A stretch of 64,000 nucleotides of DNA from Primula veris (lineage: Eukaryota > Streptophyta > Magnoliopsida > Ericales > Primulaceae). The stretch lies in the NCBI GenBank assembly GCA_963682055.1, contig OY821749.1, positions 6,808,336 to 6,872,335 on the forward strand. The letters run 5' to 3'. The position numbers were made by a program, and so were the translations under genes. Shown here piece by piece: positions 1-11,204 of the stretch (position 1 is the first letter of the stretch; each line of letters starts with the position of its first letter). Under the pieces are notes generated by a model. It was not told the origin of the DNA. It saw nothing but the letters and a program-made list of their open reading frames with translations, and did no database searches.

Positions 1-1
1 T

Positions 2-2239
2 GTTGCCGGAGTACACGGCCATAGCACAGCTTCTTGAGACCTTTTGGTTTCCCGATATGATCTCGACCCCAGCCACAGCTGGGTACTTGATCTTTTGGTG
101 CAGAGTGGAGGAGACGCCCTCTATCTCATGAAGCCACGCACGCCCCAGTATGACGTTGCAAAAGGAGGGGACGTCCACCACCGTGAACTCCACACTCATA
201 ACCTTGGTTCCTGTTTTAACAGGCAAGGTTATGTTCCCTCTAGGTTGAACAGCCTCAGAGTTGAATCCGTACAGGGGAGAGGCGTTGGTATCTAGCTGCT
301 CTTCCGTCAGCCCCATCTTTTGGAAGAGGTCTCCAAAGAGTATATTCACCGACGCCCCTTGATCGACGAGGATTCGTCCTACTGAACAATGGCCTACTTG
401 GGCCGTGATAACAAGGGCGTCGTAGTGGGGCAGGTCTACCCCCACCAGGTCGAAGTCTGTGAAGCTTAGACCTGGCTTGGTACCCTGCTTGCATTTCTTC
501 CGGGGGCTCGGGCTCTTGGCGAGGAAAATGTGCTGCTTCATTATTGCCTCACGGGCCTCGGTTCTCTCTGCTCCGTTTGGCTTCGGTTTCTTCGGCCCAT
601 AATGGATAACCTGACAAGTCATCACCGGTGGAGGGAGGTCCGGTTGCCTTTCACCGGCCCCTTCTCGGTCTCCCTCGGAGTCCCTTCGTGACTTGATGTA
701 TTTATTCATCAAGCCGTCTCGGACCCATCCTTCCAGCCTTGCCTTTAGACCATGACACTCACTGGTACGATGGCCGCGGCCCCTGTGATAGTCACAGAAT
801 TTGTCATTGGGCCCGTGGGCCGGCTCGTTCCGTAGTGGGAGGGGCCAGGAGAAGAACGGCTCGTTCTCGATCTCACAAAGCAGGTCGGTCAACGGAAGGC
901 GAAATGTAGTGGAGTAGGCATTTCCTGGATTTGAAGGGCCAGCCCGACGGGGCTCCTCTCTTCTCCTCTTGGGGCCTGGTTGCGGACTCTCCATTATACG
1001 AGGTCTCCCCATTCTTTCCGCTATGGGGCGATCTCTCCGGGTGCTTCTTGAGACGGTCCTCTCACGGGGCTGTTCGATGCTAGCGACCGAGCGAATTGCC
1101 CCAGCAGATCTCATGTCCTTCTCAATGTCGACATGCTGCTTGATCAGTGATCGGAGTTGAGAAACCGTGCTCGAAGGGGTTGCTATCATTTCGTTGCGGA
1201 TCCTGCTCCCTATGATCATGTTCTGCCTAAAAGCAGCTATGGCAGTAGAATCGGGGCAGTCGGCACACTCCGCGTGCTTTTGCCAGAACCGATTGTCATA
1301 ACTCTCGAGAGTCTCTTTAGGTTGGGCCCTTACTTGGTACAATTGTTCCGGTTGGGCAACCCTTTCTTTCAAGTTGATAAACCGGTGTGCAAAGTCATAG
1401 GCTAGGTCATCCCAACAGTGGATGGAGTTGGCAGGCAGAGACTGGAACCATTTACTTGCCAACCTCCCCAGGCTGGCGGGGAAGCATTTGCACATGAGCC
1501 TATCGAGGTGGGACCAGTGATTCATTTGGTATCGATAGTGCCGGAGATGAGCTTCCGGGTCAGAATCCGCATTGAAGACTTGGAGAACGGGGGCAGTAAA
1601 ATTTCCGGGGGGCGCACTGTACTCTATCTCGTCTGAGAACGGAGTGCTGCGGGTGGAGGCAACGATTTTTAATGCTGCTTCGTCTGCGGCTTTATCTCGG
1701 CCAGCGCGGCGGCTGCGTCTCCGTCTACGAGGAAGCTTTTCAGTTCGTGCACGACTCGACTCTGGCTGCGATCCATAACTGTCATTCGGCCAGCGGATTC
1801 GTGAGTGCACACTTCGCTCGTCGCCACGACGAGAGTTCCCTTCGTCGGAGCGCTCCGACTCCTCACCCCTAGTTGGATCTCTGGGAGTCTCTAGGGGGGG
1901 TCGTCGGTGGGGTCCCAACCGGGACATCACGCTTTTAGTGGGTCGGAGGACCGGTTCGACTTGGCTTGCGTTTTGGAGGACGGGCTCGGGCTCCGGTGCC
2001 ATCAGCGTGGCTATCAATGCCTTCTGGGAAGCAAGCGCGACGAGCTCCTTCTCGTGGACATCGAGCATCATCTCTGTCAGCTCGGTCCGTGATCGAGGTG
2101 TCGCAGGTATTGCCGTTAAGGGGGCGGGATCCCTCATAGATGCGGTTCTCGGGGTCTCACCGAAAGAAAGTGTCCTAGGCATCCCAAGAACGGGGGTGTG
2201 TCGAGACGACGGGGTGTCGAATCGGTTATTGCCAGACAT
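2..2239 (-). CDS. Ty3/gypsy Gag-protease polyprotein, N-terminal part (continues beyond the window)
   Basis: Reading leftward from the ATG at 2239-2237, the frame stays open to the window edge (about 746 codons) in the stretches I translated. It begins MSGNNRFDTP and has an Arg-rich stretch near residues 165-185. A retrotransposon-gag core follows around residues 210-300 (KWFQSLPANSIHCWDDL and FAHRFINL). A zinc-knuckle-like CDYHRGRGHRTSEC lies around 1380-1425 bp into the frame. A retropepsin follows whose active site reads VDQGASVNILFG at about 335-370. The usual plant gypsy signature is D(T/S)GAS, so Gln at the second position is a known kind of variation in plant elements. Reverse transcriptase and integrase would lie outside the window. 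The LTR and leader sit immediately upstream, which fixes the orientation. High GC compared with the flanks suggests a fairly recent insertion. Confidence 0.9.
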   Translation of the reverse strand, partial: MSGNNRFDTPSSRHTPVLGMPRTLSFGETPRTASMRDPAPLTAIPATPRSRTELTEMMLDVHEKELVALASQKALIATLMAPEPEPVLQNASQVEPVLRPTKSVMSRLGPHRRPPLETPRDPTRGEESERSDEGNSRRGDERSVHSRIRWPNDSYGSQPESSRARTEKLPRRRRRSRRAGRDKAADEAALKIVASTRSTPFSDEIEYSAPPGNFTAPVLQVFNADSDPEAHLRHYRYQMNHWSHLDRLMCKCFPASLGRLASKWFQSLPANSIHCWDDLAYDFAHRFINLKERVAQPEQLYQVRAQPKETLESYDNRFWQKHAECADCPDSTAIAAFRQNMIIGSRIRNEMIATPSSTVSQLRSLIKQHVDIEKDMRSAGAIRSVASIEQPRERTVSRSTRRDRPIAERMGRPRIMESPQPGPKRRREEPRRAGPSNPGNAYSTTFRLPLTDLLCEIENEPFFSWPLPLRNEPAHGPNDKFCDYHRGRGHRTSECHGLKARLEGWVRDGLMNKYIKSRRDSEGDREGAGERQPDLPPPVMTCQVIHYGPKKPKPNGAERTEAREAIMKQHIFLAKSPSPRKKCKQGTKPGLSFTDFDLVGVDLPHYDALVITAQVGHCSVGRILVDQGASVNILFGDLFQKMGLTEEQLDTNASPLYGFNSEAVQPRGNITLPVKTGTKVMSVEFTVVDVPSFCNVILGRAWLHEIEGVSSTLHQKIKYPAVAGVEIISGNQKVSRSCAMAVYSGN

Positions 2240-2280
2240 GTTTTCTATGAAGGCGGAACGTCAGAGCTAACGCGTTCTAT

Positions 2281-2301
2281 GATTCCCACAGACGGCGCCA
2301 A
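2281..2301 (-). other. Primer-binding-site region next to the gypsy LTR
   Basis: On the minus strand TTGGCGCCGTCTGTGGGAAT follows the LTR, 42 bp before the gag ATG. Many plant gypsy elements start their internal region with TTGGCGCC-type sequence, which pairs with a tRNA 3' end. I did not identify the tRNA. Confidence 0.6.
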
Positions 2302-2302
2302 T

Positions 2303-2982
2303 TGGCGAGCCTGATTTTATTCCCAAGCTTGGCTTAATCAATTCGCGTCGGCTCCGATCTTCCGAGGTGTCCGACGTTGGTGATGTCTGCTTCGGTGACG
2401 AGGTGCCCTTCGTGCCTGCACAAGAAACGAACAGGGGCTCGGGGTTGGTACCAGGTTTTCCCTCTCCAACGATCAAGTCAGTATTGGCGTGGACTGAAAG
2501 TAGGAATATAATTAAGGGTGAGGGATCGGGCCGGTTACTGGTCGGGGTGTCGGGTATCGCAGGTGGTGTTCTAGGGGTCCGGGTTATTTTTGCTTTATCT
2601 CTCCTCTCTGTATTTGCCTGTCTCCTTCTAAGTGGTATTAGAGGGGGTATTTATAGTATGATCATAGGTGTATTAACCCTTGGATCACTGTACTGTAAAA
2701 CACTTATCCAACGGCGTTAGGTCATTTATGGCTCTGACAAGAGTACTGTCCTTTTCCGGGGTCCACAGGAGATTGCCTGTGATTGGGCCACGTCGATTAA
2801 ACACTTAAAGGGTCCCCCAAGGGAGCAGCAGCATTAATTGGGAAAGCGTACTTGATACGCTTCCTAGGCCGGCATGGTCACAGACCGGTCCTCAAGATCC
2901 GGGGTGATACGTGGCCTATGGTTGACAGACCCGGATAGCATGCTGTTGTGATGGTATTGCCCCGGACGAGTGGGTGTCGACA
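2303..2982 (-). mobile_element. 5' LTR of the Ty3/gypsy element
   Basis: On the minus strand this stretch starts with TGTCGACACCC (from 2982). It contains a TATA box and ends just before TTGGCGCCGTCTGTGGGAAT. It is about 680 bp long and GC-richer than the AT-rich DNA beginning at 2983, where composition changes abruptly. The 5' edge rests on the TG start and the composition break. The 3' edge is approximate because the second LTR is outside the window and cannot be aligned. Confidence 0.75.
2648..2655 (-). promoter_or_regulatory. TATA box of the gypsy LTR
   Basis: The minus strand reads CTATAAATACCCCC here, a plant-type TATA box in the middle of the LTR and about 410 bp upstream of the gag ATG. 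It is the expected U3/R promoter element. Confidence 0.6.
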
Positions 2983-3580
2983 TTCCCTCGCCAGTTATAA
3001 TAAATCATTAAATCAAAATAATCTCTATTACGACGACCATAGAATAATATTGTCAAGAAAATAATAGGATAACAATCAACAACAACTGCGTTGTCATTAT
3101 ACGACTTGTTACAACAACAATAATTATTATCAACACTTAAAAACAGTTGTTATACTGTTATTAAATTTTAATTAGTAAATTAGTGTTATTTAGATATTTT
3201 TTTTATAAAGAAAAAAGACGGAGTAAGCATAAACACTGCAATTCTAGAATGAACGATTATTTGTCGAAACATAAAAAAAAAAGACGGAGTAAGCATAAAC
3301 ACCTGCAATTCTAGAATGCACGATTATTTGGCGAACAATATGATACTATGCCAACGTGTTTCATATTTTGCATGGCAATAATTGTTGGGTGTTGTATTGT
3401 ACCTTTACCCCACAACCCACATGTGAATTTCAAACTATTAATTAATAACACTTCCGAGTGAGTACACAACTACACTTTTTTGTGTAGTGCGCCGTCCATT
3501 TCTAGCTATAAATTAAAACTGGTGAGTCCACATCAGAAGTTTAATATAACAGTCGATTTACATTGCAGTCTGTTACTTCA
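2983..3580. repeat. AT-rich intergenic DNA with a tandem ~68-bp duplication (3213-3340)
   Basis: No gene is visible. A unit with AAGACGGAGTAAGCATAAACAC and TGCAATTCTAGAATG occurs at about 3213-3275 and again at 3281-3340, head to tail with a few mismatches. The rest is plain AT-rich sequence flanking the gypsy LTR. Confidence 0.75.
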
Positions 3581-3588
3581 CTGTCATA

Positions 3589-4064
3589 CAGGGCAGACCC
3601 AAGAGGGGCTGGGATGCCGTGATCCGATGATAATTTTTAATTTTTTTTTATACATGTAATTATAAAAATTCTGAAATAAATACATTGATAATCCTCCTAA
3701 TTAGGGGGCCGTACATCTCGGGGGGCCGTACTGCAAAATATTTGTTGGTGTAATGGTAAAATTGGACCATAAGATAGTGGAAGTTTAGGAGTTCAAATCA
3801 TGTTGGCTTTTTTTTTCTAAAATTTTATGTTTTTTTATTTTGAAATTACCAAATTTTCTAAATATCCATTGTATTTTCTCAAAAAAGATTACATAAAAAA
3901 TTATTTTGTTGTATTTTGTTGTATTTTGTCTTAATTTCATATTTATTTTATGTTATGTTGAACATAGAAAAAAATAATTATTTTTGTATTAGACCCTTTT
4001 TTTCTATTCGACATATTTTTTGCAGTACGACCCCCCGAAAAAAATCATACTGGTTCCGTCTCTG
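3589..4064. mobile_element. Non-autonomous hAT-like element with 8-bp target duplication
   Basis: The 8-mer CTGTCATA occurs at 3581-3588 and again at 4065-4072. Between them the element starts CAGGGCAGACCCAAG and ends CTGGTTCCGTCTCTG, whose reverse complement is CAGAGACGGAACCAG. These are imperfect terminal inverted repeats of hAT style (CAGRG start, 8-bp duplication). A second inner inverted pair is CGGGGGGCCGTACTGCAAAA (from 3719) against the complement at 4015-4038. There is no transposase frame. A tRNA-like stretch at about 3743-3800 has A-box-like TGGTGTAATGG and B-box-like GGAGTTCAAATC. Confidence 0.8.
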
Positions 4065-4389
4065 CTGTCATATCTACACAATTTGTAGAGAAACCAGAAA
4101 TAATAAAAAAGAAGTTCAATGACCAATAACCTATTTTTTTTTAGTATTTATTATCCATAAGTACACTTTTGAAAGATAGATTTTCTCAATAGTCCATTTT
4201 TTAGAAACTATATAAACTTAAAAATCATTTAATATATCAAACACTCACTTTATCTCTCTAAAATCAAAAACCATGACAAATATATCAAAAATTCATAATA
4301 TTTAACAAAAAAAATAATATCAGAAAATTAATAAAATAATAATATTAAATTCAAATTTTTTTTTTTGAAAAAATTCATTAAAAAATCAA

Positions 4390-5050
4390 AAATTCAAAAG
4401 TGCATACACATGGGTGCATAAAAAGTGAATAAAATTGTATACATATGGGTGCATAAAAATTGTATATACATGTAAAAAAATGCATAAAAAGTGAATAAAA
4501 TTGTATACATATGGGTGCATAAAAATTGCATACATGTGCATAAAAAGTGTAGACGGGTGCATGAAATGTGCTTACGGTTACATAAAAGGTGCATAAAAAA
4601 TGTATACGAGTGAATAAAAGTGCATAAAATATGCATACGGATCCATAAAAGTGCATAAAATGTCCATAAAAAGTGCATAGATTGTGCATACGTGTCTAAA
4701 AAGTGGCATAAAAAATGAATAAAAGTGCATAAAATTCACTAAAGTACATAAAGTTTTCTAAAGTGTATAAAATTCACTAAATTGCATAATAAAAGTGTAT
4801 AAAATTCATAAAAGTGTGTAATGTTCACTAAATCGCATAATAAAATGTATAACGGTGAGTTAAAGTGCATAAAGTTTACTAAAATGCATAATTTTGAAAA
4901 AAGTGTATAATTTCAAAAAACAAAAATGCATAATTTTCAAAAAAATGCATAATTTCCAAAAAAAGTGTATAATTTTTAAAGAAATGCATAATTTGAAGAA
5001 AAAAAAAGTGCATAGCACCATAGAACCCAAAAAAATGCATAAAATCATGG
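4390..5050 (+). repeat. Degenerate GTGCATAAAA short-motif array
   Basis: Dozens of copies of (G)TGCATAAAA with variable linkers (GTGTATAAAATT, GTGCATACATATGG) fill about 660 bp in one orientation. Open frames across it on either strand are translations of the repeat and not genes. Confidence 0.9.
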
Positions 5051-6180
5051 TTTTATCCGTTTACGAAAAAATCCCAATTCACCAACAAATGCACTATAAC
5101 TAAAAACGAAAATATCAAATCAAACTTGTCAAGCTGTTGCAAAAGAAGATGAAGAAAATATAAAAGCACGTGCATGTTTTTTTTGAAATATAAAAGCACG
5201 TGCATGTTTGTTTGCAGTTTTTTAAGCTAATAAACAAAACTTGAGCAGAATTGAGCTGGAACTCCCTACCAACAACAATATATTCGTTAAAGGAAAACAA
5301 TACTTGAAAAATATGGGGAAATCCAAACAAACCTAGAAACCATGAGAAATGCTGGAGGAAAAAATTCAATAAAAAGAGGGAAAGAGATGAAAAAGAAAAG
5401 AGAGATAGTTAGAGCACGCCGTCCTCAATCAAGCGGAGCCATATCACCGTCGATTAGGCAGAGCCACATCGTCGTTCTGGTTTCTTTACCATCCAGTCAT
5501 CCACCATTACATCTGTTGAACCAAATAATAGAGATTGGTGAAGCCTTGCAATCCTTCTTGATGCTTGCAATCCTTCATTAATATAAATAAATCAATTAAG
5601 GAAATGTGAAGATTAATAGAGATTAAGGAAATGAGGAAATAATCAATTAAGGAAATGTGAAGATTAATAGAGATTAAGGAAATGTGATGCTTCTTCTTGA
5701 TGCTTGCAATCCTTCATTATTTCCTCATTTCCTTAATCTCTATTTATTTTCATTCGACGGTGAAGACTTGCCAATTCGATTATTCAATCGACGTTATCGT
5801 ACATTCGATACAAGCCAAATACCTCTTCAACATTAGAATATATACTATATCATATTGAAAGAAGAGAGTTTTTATTTGAGAAAAAATATTGTAACATTTA
5901 TACATATATTCGTGTGTGTCATTAACGTTGTTTCATACATTCGATCACATTGATTTTTTTATTTTGAACAAGTTTAATAAACTTGTCTATTGTACAACTT
6001 GTGTACAAAGTAAAGTGGGTAAATCTAAGATCTATTAGTCTCACTATTTGAGACTTGTTCGATTGGGTAGTTTTGCCCATTCAGGAGAAGCGTGTACGTG
6101 GGTAACTCTGCCACTAAGGAGATGACGTGTTTTTGTGGGTTGCTCTGCCCCTTAAGGAGGGATTTTGTGTTGGTTCTTAT
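5051..6180. repeat. Non-coding interior with direct and inverted duplications
   Basis: A 50-bp unit with GGAAATGTGAAGATTAATAG is repeated at about 5598-5640 and 5648-5690. A partial inverted copy (CATTTCCTTAATCTCTATT) follows at about 5726-5745. TTGATGCTTGCAATCCTTCA occurs at about 5557 and 5699. The stretch 5400-5480 is GC-richer and reads like a broken exon, but no product is recognisable. From 6050 a GTGGGTAnCTCTGCC motif recurs three times. Confidence 0.6.
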
Positions 6181-7240
6181 TATATCGAAAAGCAATAAAG
6201 TAAAAGACAAAGACTGAAATGGAAATAAACAATTTTATTTCACTATAAAAAGGAATATTACTCGATTACAAAATTCCTGACTCGTACAGAATTTAAATTA
6301 CAATAATTAAATTCCAGACAGATTTAATATAAATTATTAAACTGCTGGACTGAATTGTAATTGTACGAAACTATCTAACAGAATAGTATAAACACTATAT
6401 TGATGGACTGTTTGTCAATTAAAAGAAACAGCCAGACAGAATAGTATGATTACTAAATTTCTGGACTGTTTCTGTAAAGAAAAGAAATTACAGAACTGAA
6501 ATATAAATTACAGAATGTAAATAACAGAATAAAAAAGACTGGAAAGTAAATACAGAAAAGTAAACAGTACTGGAAATGTAAATTACAGAATTAAAAGGAC
6601 TGGAAAGTAAATTACAGAATTTAAACAGTACTGAAATGAACAGAATATAAAAGGACTGAAATAAAAAGAAAAGGTAACTGCTGGGCAGTTTCCCTTAAAC
6701 AATATTTCTCGAACCACCTTTTAGGTTTCTGATTCTCGGGACTTTGTTCCCAAGGTACAACTTCTGTCTCAGAGTGGTTCACGTGGAAATGGCACCGAAC
6801 CACAGGTTGAGCTGTTGGTGGTGCGATTCTCTCTCTAATATGATGTTGTATGCTGTGTGTGTGATTGATGTTGTGTCTGAAATGAGAGGGCAGAGCTGCC
6901 TTTTATAGGCTTTTTTCTGAAACCGCAGCCATTAATGGTCATTTAATTCTGAGAGTTACACCCCCAGAATCCGCCCATTCAATTTCTGAAACTGCAGCAC
7001 TCAATCTGCAATTTATTCTCATTGAATGCTAGCGTTTCAATTTACTGGAAACTCTAGGGACTACTTTTGTATTTTATACAAAACTAACTTTTCAGATTTG
7101 ACCCGAGACCCGAGACAAATACCAAATCCCAAATCTCAAGCCCGTGCCCGTGCCCGAGACCCGAGCGAGCGCGCGTGTGTGGTACACACTAATACACTTA
7201 AGTGTATGTGGACATGATAGTTTAACAACTACATGGGTTC
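6180..7240 (-). mobile_element. Probable LTR/promoter relic of a retroelement
   Basis: On the minus strand CCTATAAAAGGCAGCTCTGC (TATA at 6901-6907) is followed by a CA-rich leader. Downstream come purine-rich degenerate repeats (CAGAATTTAAACAGTACTG, 6480-6660). Upstream is a GC-rich stretch (GGGTCTCGGGCACGGGC, about 7120-7170). This looks like the U3-R-U5 of an LTR retroelement. Neither LTR termini nor a primer-binding site could be fixed, and no polyprotein is attached. A short open frame at 6621-6803 has no recognised family. Confidence 0.35.
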
Positions 7241-8130
7241 GACTTGTATATATATTGTAAAATTAACTCTTAATTTTCCAATATGGGATAACCCTCATTG
7301 GTTTTCCATTTATTCATTCCATTTTCCAGCATTGAGTTTTTCTCCTTAATCGATAATCCAACTTTGAAGCCGATTAGTATTCACACCCATTCTCCGAATA
7401 TGTCATGCGATATACCGTTACGAAACTCGTCACACGAGCTACTCAAATGTGTTGAGTACGACATTGACAACGCAGTGTTGTCACATGTAATATTAACTCG
7501 AAGTTGGTCATGTGACCATTCGGAAACACCCATGTAAAAACATGTTTTTCCAACATTTTGTAAAGGGTAGTTCTGCCTTAAAAGAGAACTGGGTGAATAT
7601 AAAAAGCTCAAGATGCGAGTTTGGACTTGGGGACATGACGTAATCTCATCTTGTGGTGAACCTGTATAAACGCGAGTGTCAAATACTTTTTTTCCTTACT
7701 ATTTACATTTCAAGGAGGACTGGGTGAATATATATACATACTTACATATAAGTAGATTGACTTTGTTTGACTTTGAAGCAAACAAATAGACCGACTCTCG
7801 GTGACGAGATCTATTTGTCGATAGCTGGATTATCTGAAACAAACAATTGTGATAACGTAGCTGGGTGATAATTGCTATAATAGTAATTGTGCTTGTTTTG
7901 GTTGTATATTACTAATTAGATAATATATTTATATATTATACTTATTTCTGCTTACATATAACTTTTTTTTTATATAAGTTTATTTTTAATAATACAACCA
8001 ACCCTAAACCACAGTTTGTTAAACTGAAAAAAAGTTTAAAAACAAGTCAAATATATTCAACTCCCAGGTTTGCCATCAGGTCTAAGAACATCGTCGCCGT
8101 CATCGGATGGAGTCACGTCATCGTCGTCGA
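7240..8130. other. Retroelement-like debris without genes
   Basis: GGACTGGGTGAATATA recurs near 7585 and 7722, with related GCTGGGTGATAATTG at 7860. These phrases resemble the pieces next to the LTR relic at 6.2-7.2 kb. No coding frame is recognised. From 8090 to 8170 a GC-richer exon-like stretch with CATCGTCGTCGATCTCATC appears, followed by GA-rich sequence. Confidence 0.4.
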
Positions 8131-8779
8131 TCTCATCTATGTGACAGATGAGAGAGATAGCTGAACGAGAGAGAGAAAGATAGATAGTTTAGAGAGAGAG
8201 AGAAAAAATAGATTTGGTAAGAGACCACGTTGATGTGTAGATAGAAATTAAAAAATAAATAATAATAGGGATTTTATATGTGTGAGTTAATAGACAACCA
8301 AATGTTTTGGTAGTTTCCTTATGGATAATAAGTTCAAAAAGTGGTAGGTATTGTGTATTTTCTATAAAATAAAATAAAATAGTGCAGTGAATATATATGA
8401 ATAATGAAGTTCTAAAAAGGAGGAGACTTAAAAGAGTAATAAATAATTTATCTAATTCGTGAGCTTATGAACACAACGTGGTTATTAAAAGTCATATTTA
8501 AATTGGAGGCTGAGCAAAAGATTTGTCCAGGTTGTAATGGATCAAGAATGATCAGCGTCGTCTCTTGTGTTGAGGTTAAATGATAGTAAATCAAAAGCAT
8601 ATAGGCTAACTCGTTCAGAGTGAATTTGAGACCAATATCTTTTGAAACTGCTTAATTAATAATAGTACTATTTTTAAATTATTTATTACAAATTAGTAAC
8701 ACTTGTTAATATAGCTGAGCCTAACATATTTGACCCAGTAAAAGTTTGACCAATACTAAGACATTTGACCGAACTCCGG

Positions 8780-9420
8780 CGTTGACTGCCATTGACCGAA
8801 AATAAAAATAAAATAAAATTTTTTTTTGGAAAAAACTCAAAAAAATGAAAGAATAAAAAAAATCCATAAAAAAATAAAATAAAAAATTACAAAATTCAAA
8901 AAAAAGTTTGTTTTTTTAAAAATCCAAAAATCCTAAAAAATCAAATATAGTTTTTTTGACAATCTAATACAACATTTTTAACAATCTGATATTAAAAACT
9001 TGACAATCTAATACAAAATTTTTGATAATTTAATACAAATTTTTTGATAATTTAATAATTTTTTTTTGACAATCTAATACAATATTTGTTGACAATCTAA
9101 TAACGTTTTTTTGGCAATCTAATACATTTTTTTAGAAAAATTCAATTTTTAATTTTTTTTACAATCTAATACAAATTTTTTGAGAATATATTACATTTTT
9201 CTTGACAATCTAATACATAATATTTGACAATCTTATACAATTTTTTTGACAATGTAATACAAAAAATTTGACAATGTAATATAAATTTTTTGACAATCTA
9301 ATACTATTTTTTTAAAATCTAATATAATTTATTGGACACTCTGGTGAAGTTTATTCAACACTCTAATACACGAAAGTTTATTGGACATTCTAATAGACTT
9401 TTATTTTTAAATTAATAATT
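8780..9420 (+). repeat. Degenerate GACAATCTAATACAA array
   Basis: GACAATCTAATACAA followed by T-runs occurs about 12-15 times between roughly 8958 and 9340, degenerating outward into GACACTCTGG and GACATTCTAATAG. It is flanked by TTGACC/GGTCAA sequences near 8740-8800 and 9427 that might be remnants of inverted ends. A related motif array lies at 46.6-46.9 kb. Confidence 0.85.
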
Positions 9421-9714
9421 ATAATATGGTCAAATGTATAATTTTTTGAAAGTTTATTGGAACAAAATAGAATTACTTCCAACTTCATGATTCAAATCGT
9501 AACAATCTAAAAATAAATAGCTTGCCTAATTTACAAATATAGTCCATGATCGATAAAGAAGCATATAGGGTTGTAACAACCCATCCGTCGCGCCGCTATC
9601 GACGACGACGTAATCTAGGTCACCCATCGACGACGAAGGCGATGGATCTCTGCCTGTCACATCGTCGGAGTTCTGTTAGTAGGCCGGTACATATAGATAT
9701 ACATATACATATAC

Positions 9715-10283
9715 ATGGAGAGTATCCATACACACATAAACAAACATCCATATTCATTTATTTTAATGGCTAAGATTATCCGTCAAATTAAAATAGATAC
9801 TCTCTCTTATTCATTTTTCTTTCCGTTCGTCAGACTACTTTATCTCACATTCATTTATTACGCTACAAAACCATAAGATTTCTGTAAAATTTTAAGGCAG
9901 TGGTAAAAAAAAATCCCAAGTAAAATACAATCATACAATTATATGTTTTAAATCATCCATCAAAGTACAGCCATACAACCATATGTTTACATATCAAAAC
10001 TAAAACCACTTTAAAGTTTTACTAACTCACAGAGAGACGTGTCAAACCCCTCACACCTGATTGGTTAAAATTTTAAAAAAGACCATGAAATTTGTCAGTA
10101 AAGGTGAAACTAATCTAGGTCTCTGGGTAAACTCTCGTGCGTATATTTTTTATATTTTCCTAAGTGAGAGAAGGAAGCTGCGAAAAACAATAAAAGAATA
10201 TCCATTGAAATAAATGAATATGGACTGTTTAGGTTGATGTGTGAACCTAATTTTTTTTTTTTCCTATGTGTGTATGGATCATT

Positions 10284-10290
<7 letters not shown>
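9715..10290. repeat. Inverted-repeat (MITE-like) sequence next to a TA microsatellite
   Basis: ATCCATACACACATAAAC and CATATTCATTTATTT at about 9725-9765 reappear in inverted form at about 10200-10277 (AAATAAATGAATATGG, TATGTGTGTATGGATC). The loop of about 430 bp has no gene. The right side abuts a (TA)n run at 10287-10335. It resembles the hairpin MITE at 27618-27809. Confidence 0.5.

Positions 10291-10335
<45 letters not shown>
10287..10335. repeat. (TA)n microsatellite
   Basis: About 24 uninterrupted TA units. Shorter TA runs occur at 11481-11507, 27204-27223, 27335-27355, 27592-27616, 46299-46341, 47337-47383 and 60607-60641, mostly next to Helitron or MITE ends. Confidence 0.95.
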
Positions 10336-10337
<2 letters not shown>

Positions 10338-10439
10338 CAGCAAGTATGTATCAATCCCAGCAGGTACATATATGTATGTATGTATATATCGCAGATGTAT
10401 GTATAGATCACAGATAGTATCATGTGCCCGGGATGCTAA

Positions 10440-10925
10440 GATGTCGGTAAGTCACTGAATTTTAGGAGAACTCAAGAGAGAAACCAACTCTTCGTGTTTG
10501 ATAAGCCGAAGGCGCCACAAACAAGATGGGTTGGGGTTCTAATGAAACAAGCTTGATAAGCCCAAAGGCGCCACAAACAAGTTCCGTTAGGATGATTCAC
10601 CACACTCCGGAGAGAGAAGAAGGGGAGTGATAAGAATCGGGATTTAACTCGCCACTAACAATCTGAATTCCACAAATTGCAAGATAAGAGAAAAGGATAA
10701 ACAAGCAAAAAGCTTAATTCTTTATATCATTCAAGTGTGTTTATAACTTGATACATATGGCTTTATATAGAGCCAAAAACGTCACCCTAATGACAGGATA
10801 AGATCTACAACTTAGATTACTTGAATCTAGTTAGATACATTCATAAAAACATTTTACACTTATCTATATCATTAAGTATGGACTTTGACCACTAGATACA
10901 CTTAATATAAGCTGCTTAGATTACA
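10440..10925 (-). mobile_element. 3' LTR of a truncated Ty3/gypsy element
   Basis: On the minus strand the polypurine tract CAAGGGGG (to 10926) is followed at 10925 by TGTAATCTAAGCAGC, the expected LTR start. A TATA box CTATATAAAG lies at 10761-10769, and a leader with two near copies of TTTGTGGCGCCTT follows (10500-10590). The LTR's other end, near 10440, is not fixed. The upstream polyprotein tail at 10916-11164 supports the assignment. Confidence 0.65.
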
Positions 10926-11164
10926 CCCCCTTGACAGATTAGAATCATTGAATGTGCAGATTCATGCATCGAATTAATCCACTCCTTGAAATAGCCAAAA
11001 TTCGATGTATCGGCAAAGTTGCTGCTCAAAGCTATCAAATGAGTTAATTCCTTTGTCATAAGCACTTCATTACCAATTTTGAGCTTCTTAGATTTTGACC
11101 GAGTAACCGGACCCACATGAGGAATATTGAGCTTAGATTCATATTCGAATGCTATATGATGCAC
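10916..11164 (-). pseudogene. C-terminal remnant of a gypsy polyprotein
   Basis: An 82-codon frame includes HVGPVTRSKSKKLKIG, the basic phrase commonly found at the very end of plant gypsy integrase polyproteins. Its stop overlaps the polypurine tract of the LTR. Everything upstream (reverse transcriptase, RNase H, integrase core) is missing. Sequence breaks at about 11165-11204, where AT-rich DNA and a Helitron follow. It is a dead fragment. Confidence 0.65.
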
Positions 11165-11204
11165 ATCATAGTATATATGTATGTAATATATATACGTACA
11201 TATA

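Larger units (their letters stand above)
4129..8352. mobile_element. Long TIR element (MULE-like, non-autonomous), composite
   Basis: The ends carry a matching inverted sequence: TTATTATCCATAAG at about 4148-4161 and its complement at about 8318-8332. Both are preceded outward by a T-run and ACCTA. No clear target duplication was found, so the edges are approximate. The interior has a repeat array (4390-5050), exon-like GC-richer stretches near 5400-5480 and 8090-8150 with no coding frame, and a probable LTR relic (about 6180-7240). I infer a non-autonomous MULE from the long spacing and repeat-filled interior. A chance inverted match is the alternative. Confidence 0.45.

Noticed and set aside
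4378..4689. Two Phe/Tyr/Cys-rich frames on the minus strand
   Set aside because: They are low-complexity translations of the GTGCATAAAA array.
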